NCBI GenBank assembly: GCA_027057985.1
Contig: JALUTJ010000260.1
Coordinates: 1 to 12,523 of the forward strand
Origin: Chromatiales bacterium
Lineage (GTDB): Bacteria > Pseudomonadota > Gammaproteobacteria > UBA6429 > Thiohalophilaceae
Reading direction: 5' to 3'
Length of the DNA: 12,523 bases
Positions 1 through 5,417 of this stretch are shown here, one piece after another. Under the pieces are notes generated by a model, which did no database searches, was not told where the DNA came from, and was given only the letters and a program-made list of their open reading frames with translations. Position numbers and translations under genes: made by a program. Each line of letters begins with the position of its first letter. Within the stretch, counting starts at the first letter, position 1.

Positions 1-194
1 ATTTGCTGGGTATGACGCAGTGCCGTTAATAGCTCATCTCGAGCCTTGCGATCTTCATAGGACTTTGTGCCAAAAAAGCGTGGCGCAACACTAACCGCGA
101 GAATACTGGTTAAAAGAATAACAACGACTAGCTCGACCAGGGTAAAAGCAGCCTGGTGCCGGGCAAGAATGCTCTGGGCGTGAGGGGCAACCAT
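1..194 (-). CDS. Type IV prepilin (MshC-like minor pilin), 3' end beyond window
   Basis: Only the first 64 codons are in the window. They encode a class III prepilin leader and the hydrophobic N-terminal helix: a 16-residue leader (MVAPHAQSILARHQAA), then FTLVELVVVILLTSILAV, with the conserved Glu at mature position 5 and a following APRFF. Such proteins are cleaved and N-methylated by PilD-type peptidase and enter the inner-membrane-to-pilus assembly path. It lies just after mshA, where mshC sits in Vibrio and Shewanella MSHA loci, so a minor pilin of the MshC kind is the best guess; the variable C-terminal domain that would decide is missing. The residue before the cleavage site is Ala, not the near-invariant Gly. 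The ATG at 194 is the only plausible nearby start and lacks a clear Shine-Dalgarno sequence. It is separated from mshA by a terminator. Confidence 0.8.
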   Translation of the reverse strand, partial: MVAPHAQSILARHQAAFTLVELVVVILLTSILAVSVAPRFFGTKSYEDRKARDELLTALRHTQQ

Positions 195-224
195 TAAAGC
201 GGCAAAGCCATCGTGAGAAAAGAA

Positions 225-256
225 AAAATACCGTTCTTTTGCAAGAACGGTATTTT
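225..256 (-). terminator. Strong intrinsic terminator between mshA and the downstream prepilin
   Basis: Positions 225-238 (AAAATACCGTTCTT) and 243-256 (AAGAACGGTATTTT) form a perfect 14-bp stem. Read on the minus strand the loop is GCAA, a GNRA tetraloop, and the stem runs into a T-rich tract (TTTTTTCTTTTC). It lies 11 bases after the mshA stop codon, so it should end the abundant pilin mRNA and let only a fraction read into the next prepilin gene. The A-rich left arm could also serve plus-strand transcripts, but no plus-strand gene lies nearby. Confidence 0.88.
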
Positions 257-266
257 AGTTTTCAGC

Positions 267-770
267 TTACGGGTTAGTGACAGACACGGTACCGTTAAAT
301 GCGCTGTAATCAATATACTTATTGGTATTGGCCTGATAGACATAGCGACAGTTATTGTTTGACGGTAATGTGGCCTGGTAATCTGCGGCACCAGCTGTAG
401 TATTGACAGTAGGTGGGTTTTGCATCACACCTAACCAGATATTTTGACACTGAGTAGCTGTCGTGACATCACCAGTATTGCCGGCAGCACCTACACCATC
501 TGATGGCCAGCCACTGGCATTGACGGCAAGTGTGCCATCACCAAAATTGGCCACATCGGCATCAGCAGCATTGGTATTGTTAGCCACCCACTGCGCATGC
601 GCCAGTGCCACACCGGCACCAAAGCCGCCACCAGCACCGGCAACCGCCGCGGTATTGGCCTGTGAGCTCACGTTCATAAAGCGGGGCAGTGCAGTCGCGG
701 CGAGGATACCCAGGATGAGGATAACCACGACCAGTTCGACCAGGGTAAAACCTGCTTGTGATTTTTTCAT
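267..770 (-). CDS. mshA: Major type IV pilin, MshA-like prepilin
   Basis: This 167-residue prepilin has a seven-residue leader (MKKSQAG) cleaved before FTLVELVVVILILGILAA, with mature Glu5. The next segment, PRFMNVSSQANTAAVAGAGG then ALAHAQW, is typical of MshA/MshB pilins. Two cysteines in the C-terminal half (in TQCQNIW and NNCRYVY) can form the disulfide loop of type IV pilins. The protein would be the main subunit of the MSHA-type pilus, matured by the prepilin peptidase and polymerised by MshE and MshG encoded upstream. I chose the ATG at 770 because GGAGA lies six bases before it; a TTG twelve bases upstream is in frame but overlaps that ribosome site. It has its own promoter, a structured leader and its own terminator, as expected for a highly expressed pilin. 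Whether this is MshA or the paralogous MshB cannot be settled by sequence alone. Confidence 0.88.
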   Translation of the reverse strand: MKKSQAGFTLVELVVVILILGILAATALPRFMNVSSQANTAAVAGAGGGFGAGVALAHAQWVANNTNAADADVANFGDGTLAVNASGWPSDGVGAAGNTGDVTTATQCQNIWLGVMQNPPTVNTTAGAADYQATLPSNNNCRYVYQANTNKYIDYSAFNGTVSVTNP

Positions 771-791
771 GTTTTTCTCCAAATCTGTTGT

Positions 792-838
792 GACAACCGC
801 AGTTGTCGGGAACGAAAAAGTTCGGCTGCCGCAGCAGC
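792..838 (-). promoter_or_regulatory. mshA 5' leader with two UNCG-capped hairpins
   Basis: On the minus strand the leader contains GCTGC-TGCG-GCAGC (838 to 825), then GACAAC-TGCG-GTTGTC (807 to 792). Both stems are perfect and both have a C(UGCG)G cap, a member of the stable UNCG tetraloop class. The second hairpin ends about 10 bases before the GGAGA ribosome site, leaving it free. Such 5' hairpins often stabilise abundant mRNAs; that role here is inferred. Confidence 0.55.
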
Positions 839-890
839 AAAACAGACGATCAAGTGAAGAATCAATAACTTAGAAACGACACTTAAAGTA

Positions 891-919
891 AAAATAGTGC
901 ATTGGGCACTAAAAGTCAA
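891..919 (-). promoter_or_regulatory. Sigma70-like promoter of mshA with an operator-like inverted repeat
   Basis: On the minus strand TTGACT (919-914, 5/6 to consensus) is followed 17 bases later by TATTTT (896-891, 4/6). This predicts a start near 884 and a leader of about 115 nt before the mshA ATG. Most of the spacer is a perfect inverted repeat: TAGTGC at 895-900, five bases, GCACTA at 906-911. It overlaps the edge of the -10 box, a classic place for a repressor site. No sigma54 (GG-N10-GC) signature was seen. Confidence 0.55.
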
Positions 920-946
920 AGGAGTTTATCGGCCAATCAGGGAAAA

Positions 947-962
947 CCTTTATTTTTAAAGG
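947..962 (-). terminator. Weak AT-rich hairpin, possible minus-strand terminator
   Basis: CCTTTA (947-952) and TAAAGG (957-962) form a six-bp stem with a four-base loop. Reading on the minus strand, TTTT follows. It lies upstream of the mshA promoter and could stop read-through from the mshE operon. The stem is weak, so this is tentative. A small GCAC/GTGC hairpin overlaps its end (962-973). Confidence 0.3.
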
Positions 963-1030
963 CACTTTTGTGCTATGGATAAATTAATTGTTTCAGATAC
1001 TTGCTTACTTTGAGCTATTAGAAGCTCACA

Positions 1031-1142
1031 GGAGACAGAAAGCTATTGTCGATCAAGACCGTGGGCCGCAGGGAGAGCGGCCCCCGAGCCTACATGGATG
1101 TATTTACGGCGTGTCTTGATTGGCAATAGCTGAATGGCCTCC
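1031..1142 (+). repeat. Structured 112-nt dispersed repeat, copy 1
   Basis: The element is an imperfect inverted repeat. An outer six-bp stem (1031-1036 with 1137-1142, one mismatch) and a short internal loop enclose a 19-bp stem: AGCTATTGTCGATCAAGAC at 1041-1059 with its partner at 1113-1131, paired throughout if two G-U wobbles are allowed. Inside are a seven-bp GC-rich hairpin (GGGCCGC 1063-1069 with GCGGCCC 1077-1083) and a small one (TACAT 1091-1095 with ATGTA 1098-1102). The wobbles exist only in plus-strand RNA; on the other strand they become A-C mismatches. A copy in reverse orientation lies at 6452-6563 with 103 of 112 positions identical. There is no coding sequence inside. It may be a MITE-like mobile element, a REP-like repeat or an RNA gene. 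Confidence 0.85.
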
Positions 1143-1160
1143 AATCACAAAATTTTGGTT

Positions 1161-1184
1161 ATATTGGTTAACTTTTAACAATAT
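1161..1184 (-). terminator. Hairpin after the four-helix membrane protein gene
   Basis: ATATTG and TTAA (1161-1166, 1168-1171) pair with TTAA and CAATAT (1175-1184) around a three-base loop, with one bulged base. It starts about 20 bases after the stop of the membrane protein gene. The minus-strand tail has only a short T-run within CAAAATTTTG (1148-1157). It may mark the 3' end of the mshE operon mRNA. Confidence 0.35.
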
Positions 1185-1203
1185 GGCGAGTTGTGGTAGC
1201 TGT

Positions 1204-1806
1204 TTAAATACCCGGCAATAGCAAAAATAGCACCATAAGCGAGAAAATCACAATAATGGCACCAAAAGCCCGGGGATAGCTTTTTAGCAGGTCGTCGGTA
1301 ACATTAATCTCGGTGCTCATTTTGGCAAAGTGCTGGCGAGTGGAAATCCAGTGATTGGCGCGCTGCTCAAAGTTTTTCAGGGCACTGGGACGTATCAGCA
1401 CCACAATGCCAAAAACCAGGATAAAGGCAAAGCTGATATAAAAGAAAAGCGTCAAAGATTGTAACAACCACCCCCAGATGGCGGGCGATAAGCTGCGCGG
1501 TAGATAAGGGATAAGCGCCGCATTATTGAAGTTATTCAGGCTGTATAGCACAAACACCGCCCCGGCAACCAGGATACTTCCCGCCAGCCGGGCATGGCGA
1601 TAAAAGTAAGGTTCGGTTTTAATACTGGTCTCAATGGCTTTTGTTTGTTTGCGCAGGGAAACGCGCCGGTTGATTTTGTCATTGAATTCCAACGTGGCAT
1701 TGGGCGCAAACAGGAGCCCAAGCCCATAGAGCAGGGCAATAAATGCTCCTGTTACCAGGAACAGGATACTGGCATCAAACAGAACTTCAGAAAGCAGCGG
1801 ATTCAT
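1204..1806 (-). CDS. Four-helix inner-membrane protein with an internal duplication, msh-linked
   Basis: This 200-residue protein is predicted to have four membrane helices, near residues 12-33, 74-92, 113-138 and 180-198, and no catalytic motif that I recognise. It seems built from two copies of one module: a helix, a 'GLGLLFAPNATLEFNDKINR' segment with a basic stretch (RRVSLRKQTK) and a second helix, matched later by a helix, 'GIVVLIRPSALKNFEQRANH', a second soluble stretch (ISTRQHFAK) and a final helix. It starts 15 bases after the stop of the prepilin gene and is probably the last gene of the mshE-mshG-prepilin transcript. A role in pilus assembly or anchoring is inferred from position only. 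The ATG at 1806 has just a weak GAG upstream. Confidence 0.75.
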   Translation of the reverse strand: MNPLLSEVLFDASILFLVTGAFIALLYGLGLLFAPNATLEFNDKINRRVSLRKQTKAIETSIKTEPYFYRHARLAGSILVAGAVFVLYSLNNFNNAALIPYLPRSLSPAIWGWLLQSLTLFFYISFAFILVFGIVVLIRPSALKNFEQRANHWISTRQHFAKMSTEINVTDDLLKSYPRAFGAIIVIFSLMVLFLLLPGI

Positions 1807-1821
1807 AGCGGTTTCTCATTG

Positions 1822-2352
1822 TTATTGTACATTCCAGTAATATTTTTCCAGTGGCACCAGGTCCAGCCCACCTATACTGTCAATGCCGGTATCAAAGTGG
1901 CCATTATGATTTTTATCATCATAGTCCAGCTTAATGCGGTAGCGAATCCGCGCCGGCCCCTGTAGTGGGCTGTTGAAATAATCACTATAGACCACGGTGT
2001 ATATCAATGCCTGTTGCTGTACATCATAATACCAGTTACCTGCATCCGGGATTTTTTTCGGGTCTTCCTGCTCGCCGATATAGTCAGGTGGTACCTGTGC
2101 CAGCAGCTTCATCGGGTTGCTGTTTTCCAGCTTCGCGACCTGGTTGATGCTTTGCTGTAGCGCGAGGCGGCTGACTTCCAGCCCCAGTGCGCTGCGAATA
2201 TTGCCGATAATCCGGGTTACTGCTGCTTTTTCTGCAGCGATGCGCAGTGACCAGATGCGATCAATGGCAAAAAGGCCAAGAATGGAAATAACGATAATTA
2301 CCACCACCAGTTCCAGCAGGGTAAAACCAGCCTGTGACGAACGCTGTTGCAA
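1822..2352 (-). CDS. Type IV minor prepilin (MshF/MshB position), TTG start
   Basis: This is a 176-residue prepilin with leader MQQRSSQAG, cleavage before FTLLELVVVIIVISILGLFA and mature Glu5. The C-terminal part has NPMKLLAQVPPDYIGE and NWYYDVQQQALIYTVVYSDY, a pattern of pseudopilin-like minor subunits rather than major pilins, followed by an Asp/Asn-rich stretch (DYDDKNHNGHFDTG) that resembles a calcium-binding loop. The start is TTG at 2352, which directly follows the TAA of mshG; an AGGGGG ribosome site six bases before it, inside the end of mshG, supports this choice and suggests translational coupling. By position after mshG it corresponds to the mshF or mshB slot; I cannot tell which, so no symbol is given. 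It is probably a minor component in pilus initiation. Confidence 0.85.
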   Translation of the reverse strand: MQQRSSQAGFTLLELVVVIIVISILGLFAIDRIWSLRIAAEKAAVTRIIGNIRSALGLEVSRLALQQSINQVAKLENSNPMKLLAQVPPDYIGEQEDPKKIPDAGNWYYDVQQQALIYTVVYSDYFNSPLQGPARIRYRIKLDYDDKNHNGHFDTGIDSIGGLDLVPLEKYYWNVQ

Positions 2353-3579
2353 TTATTGCCCCCTGACAGCGGTAGCGAGATCCCACATGGGCAGGAACAC
2401 GCCCAGTGCCAGCACCAGCACCATGGCACCGATAAAGATAATCAGGATAGGTTCGATGGCACTGGTAATATTTTTCACATCGTAATCAACTTCGCGGTCA
2501 TAAAAATCCGCCACTTCTTCGAGCATGTCATCGACATTACCGGTTTCTTCACCCACGTTGAGCATCTGGATAATCAGTGGGGTAAACATCCCGGTTGCGG
2601 CGGCGGTACGGGTCATGGAATCACCTCGTTCGATGCCACTGCGCATATCGGCAATATGACCACCGATATAAACATTATCGACGGCACGCGAAACCAGTGC
2701 CAGCCCGGTTACCAGTGGTACACCGGCACGTAATGACATGGCGAAAGATCGGGCAAAACGTGCCAGGGTAGCACGCTTGATAATACTGCCGACCACTGGC
2801 AGACGTGTTAGCAGCCGGTCCCATTGCCAGTGGCCTTTATCAGTTTTGATGTAATAACGAAGTGAGAAAAAGGCCAGTAACAACAGGGCAAAAATGATAT
2901 ACCAGTACTGCACGGTAAAATCGGAAATGGCAATCAGAATACGCGTTGGTAGCGGCAGTTCGGCATGAAAGCTGGCAAAGACTCTGGCAAAGGTTGGAAT
3001 GACCCACATATTGATAATAAACATGGCGACGACAATGGCGAGAATGACGAAGCTCGGGTAACGCATAGCGGCTTTGATCTGATCACGGGTGTTTTTTTCC
3101 CGTTCCAGGTAGGTCGAAATCTGTAAAAAAACCTCGTCGAGATTACCGGTATTCTCGCCTACCTTGACCATGCTGATAAAAAGGTGGGAAAAGATCTCCG
3201 GGTACATGGCCAGCGCGGCGGAAAGCTCATGCCCGGCTTCGAGTTCAATACGAATACCGTGCAGGGTGTCTTTGAGTATCTGGTTGCGCGTGGTTTCGGC
3301 CAGCCCGGTAATGGCGCGGATAATCGGTACCCCGGCATGCAGCAGGGTGTACATCTGCCGGGCAAAAAGAGTGAGATCATCCAGCTGTGGTTTTTTATTC
3401 CGCGTCAGGTTAAAGCCAGCGGATTTTTTCTCGTCTTCTTTTTCCAGCTCACGGATTTCCACCGGGGTAATGCCACGGTTTATCAGCTGGTTTGCAACGG
3501 CCTCGGTTGAAGCCAGGTCCAGCTCGCCTGTGACGGCCTGTCCCTGCTGGTTACGACCTGTGTACTGGAATATCGGCAT
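2353..3579 (-). CDS. mshG: MSHA pilus inner-membrane platform protein MshG (GspF/PilC family)
   Basis: At 408 residues this matches the normal GspF/PilC length. Two homologous T2SSF domains are visible (about residues 70-195 and 272-395). Each carries the family signature: VGENTGNLDEVF near 140 and VGEETGNVDDML near 342. Hydrophobic segments lie near 177-198, 224-241 and 372-397, giving the usual three-helix inner-membrane topology. These proteins sit in the membrane above the hexameric ATPase and move pilin subunits into the growing fibre. The gene begins two bases after the mshE stop and abuts the next prepilin gene, so the three are surely co-transcribed. Its N-terminal FQYTGRNQQGQAVTGEL is typical of the family and supports the ATG at 3579. 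Confidence 0.93.
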   Translation of the reverse strand: MPIFQYTGRNQQGQAVTGELDLASTEAVANQLINRGITPVEIRELEKEDEKKSAGFNLTRNKKPQLDDLTLFARQMYTLLHAGVPIIRAITGLAETTRNQILKDTLHGIRIELEAGHELSAALAMYPEIFSHLFISMVKVGENTGNLDEVFLQISTYLEREKNTRDQIKAAMRYPSFVILAIVVAMFIINMWVIPTFARVFASFHAELPLPTRILIAISDFTVQYWYIIFALLLLAFFSLRYYIKTDKGHWQWDRLLTRLPVVGSIIKRATLARFARSFAMSLRAGVPLVTGLALVSRAVDNVYIGGHIADMRSGIERGDSMTRTAAATGMFTPLIIQMLNVGEETGNVDDMLEEVADFYDREVDYDVKNITSAIEPILIIFIGAMVLVLALGVFLPMWDLATAVRGQ

Positions 3580-3581
3580 GG

Positions 3582-5342
3582 TTATTCACTTTCAAGCGTG
3601 GCCGGGTCAATCTCGGTCAGTTCGATATCATCGTCGATCATACCGGTAATACGAATGACTTCTTCCAGGCTGGTAATGCCCTGAGCCGCGTAATCCAGCG
3701 CATGGCGAGAGAAAGGCCGGAAGTCACTGCTGGCACGGGCATGGCGGGCAAAAGCCGCCGAGTCTTCACGTCGCAGATCATCGGCCAGCTCATCCGTGAT
3801 TTCCAGAAATTCAAAGACACCGATACGTCCGCGATAACCGGTATTATTACAGTGTGGGCAACCATGCCCGGTATAAAAACGGGTATTGTCGGTTTCGGCA
3901 CCGAGCACGCTGTAAAGCCAGACCATTTCCTGTTTTTCCGGGGTGTACTCGGTTTTGCAGTTATCGCAAATCTTGCGCACCAGACGCTGAGCCAGTACTG
4001 CGCGCAGAGCAGTACCAACGAGGTAACCTTCTGCGCCCATATCGATCAGCCGGTTGACGGTAGAGATGGCATCGTTGGTGTGCAGGGTAGAGAGTACCAT
4101 GTGACCGGTAATCGAGGCGCGCAGACCGATTTCCACGGTTTCCTTGTCACGCATCTCGCCCACCAGCACGATATCCGGGTCCTGGCGCAGGGCGGCACGA
4201 AGTACGGTGCCAAAGGTAAGCCCAATTTTCGGGTTGACCTGTCCCTGGTTGATGCGCGGCAGACGGTATTCCACCGGATCTTCCACGGTAATGATTTTCT
4301 TTTCTGCCTGGTTCAGTTCTGCCAGCGCGGCATAGAGGGTGGTGGTCTTACCGCTACCGGTTGGACCGGTTACCAGGATCATCCCGTGCGGGCGGTGGAT
4401 ATTGCGGCGGAAGTGTTCCAGCAGGGCGGGATCCATGCCCAGTTGATCCAGCACCAGTGCATCACCGGACTGATCCAGTAAACGCATAACCACCGATTCA
4501 CCGTTCTGAATCGGCATGGTGGAAAGACGCACATCGATACTGCGGTTGCGCACACGGATATTGAATCGTCCATCCTGGGGGATACGGCGTTCCGAGATAT
4601 TGAGTCCGCCCATCAGCTTCAGGCGTGAGACCAGGGCACCGGCAATGCGTTTTTCCTTCATTACCTGTTCCTGCAGCACACCATCGACACGGGTGCGAAT
4701 CCGCAGCACGTTTTCGTCCGGTTCGATATGGATATCCGAAGCACCAATCTGTACCGCATCTTCAAAAATGGATTGCAACAGCTTGACCACCGGGGCATTG
4801 GCTACGTCTTCGCTTTGCACCATTTCCTGCAGGTCGATATCGGTTTCGGAGAGTTCCTCGCCCAGTTCCTCGGCCAGGTTGGAGATTTCCTCGGTTCGGC
4901 GATACACCATGTCGATGGTGGCAATGACCTCGGACTCACGTACCACCGCCAGCTCAAGATGGCACTTGAGCTGCTTGCTCAGTTCGTCATAGGCAAAAAT
5001 ATCGGTGGGATCGGCCATGCCAACCAGCAGAGAGCCATCGGGGTTTTTTTTCAGCACAATGGCACGGTAACGGCGTGCCAGGGTTTCCGGCAGAATACGC
5101 ACGGTCTCGGCATCGTAGCTGAATTGCCTGATGTCGATAAAAGGTACTTTCAACTGGGTTGAAAGCAGTTGCAGCATTTGATCTTCGCTGATGTAACCGC
5201 TGGCAATCAGGGTGCGGCCGAGTTTTTGCCCGGTCTGTTTTTGTGCCGCAAGCGCCTGCATCAGCTGATCTTCGGTGATCAGCCCTTTTTCGACCAGTAA
5301 GTCACCCAGGCGAATTTTTTTACGGGGTGCGGTAGCCGCCAT
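3582..5342 (-). CDS. mshE: MSHA pilus extension ATPase MshE with c-di-GMP-binding MshEN domain
   Basis: This 586-residue GspE/PilB-type ATPase powers pilus extension. The N-terminus carries two 24-residue MshEN motifs: R11-L-G ... Q34 and K40-L-G ... Q63, separated by five residues (KQTGQ). This is the arrangement known from Vibrio cholerae MshE to bind cyclic di-GMP. The ATPase core shows Walker A GPTGSGKT (326-333), the Asp box ITVEDPVEYR (351-360), Walker B IVLVGE (391-396) and the His box around ITGHMVLSTLHT (411-422). Four cysteines (459, 462, 495, 498) form the zinc-binding site of extension ATPases, which separates it from PilT-type retraction motors. The ATG at 5342 is preceded by GAGGG at good spacing. 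It is the first gene of a minus-strand operon. Pilus extension is therefore probably under direct c-di-GMP control. Confidence 0.95.
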   Translation of the reverse strand: MAATAPRKKIRLGDLLVEKGLITEDQLMQALAAQKQTGQKLGRTLIASGYISEDQMLQLLSTQLKVPFIDIRQFSYDAETVRILPETLARRYRAIVLKKNPDGSLLVGMADPTDIFAYDELSKQLKCHLELAVVRESEVIATIDMVYRRTEEISNLAEELGEELSETDIDLQEMVQSEDVANAPVVKLLQSIFEDAVQIGASDIHIEPDENVLRIRTRVDGVLQEQVMKEKRIAGALVSRLKLMGGLNISERRIPQDGRFNIRVRNRSIDVRLSTMPIQNGESVVMRLLDQSGDALVLDQLGMDPALLEHFRRNIHRPHGMILVTGPTGSGKTTTLYAALAELNQAEKKIITVEDPVEYRLPRINQGQVNPKIGLTFGTVLRAALRQDPDIVLVGEMRDKETVEIGLRASITGHMVLSTLHTNDAISTVNRLIDMGAEGYLVGTALRAVLAQRLVRKICDNCKTEYTPEKQEMVWLYSVLGAETDNTRFYTGHGCPHCNNTGYRGRIGVFEFLEITDELADDLRREDSAAFARHARASSDFRPFSRHALDYAAQGITSLEEVIRITGMIDDDIELTEIDPATLESE

Positions 5343-5373
5343 GATTTTCCCTCGACAACAGGATTATGTGATT

Positions 5374-5401
5374 ATTATGACCTATATCGGCAGCGGGTCA
5401 A
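5374..5401 (-). promoter_or_regulatory. Sigma70-like promoter of the mshE operon
   Basis: On the minus strand TTGACC (5401-5396, 5/6) is followed 16 bases later by CATAAT (5379-5374, 5/6), giving a start near 5367 and a leader of about 25 nt. The boxes are overlapped by an inverted repeat, TGACC at 5378-5382 and GGTCA at 5396-5400, 13 bases apart, which could be an operator. The promoter lies in the 75-base gap after pyrD, so the pilus operon need not depend on read-through from pyrD. Confidence 0.6.
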
Positions 5402-5417
5402 ATTTATTAAATAAAAA

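Noticed and set aside
194..391. 65-codon minus-strand open frame between mshA and the next prepilin
   Set aside because: It overlaps the pilin 3' end out of frame and runs through the terminator stem; the protein has no recognisable feature.
771..782. TTG at 782 as the mshA start
   Set aside because: It overlaps the GGAGA ribosome site that serves the ATG at 770, and the shorter leader (MKKSQAG) is the usual form.
463..873. 136-codon plus-strand open frame rich in Ala, Pro and Thr
   Set aside because: It is antisense to mshA and its leader; composition mirrors the pilin repeats and no ribosome site was seen.
840..960. Sigma54 promoter for the pilin gene, as for pilA in some bacteria
   Set aside because: No GG-N10-GC pair was found on the minus strand in this interval, while sigma70-like boxes are clear.
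3702..4481. 259-codon plus-strand open frame
   Set aside because: It lies wholly antisense to the conserved ATPase core of mshE, has no recognisable domain and is expected from the codon bias of that gene.
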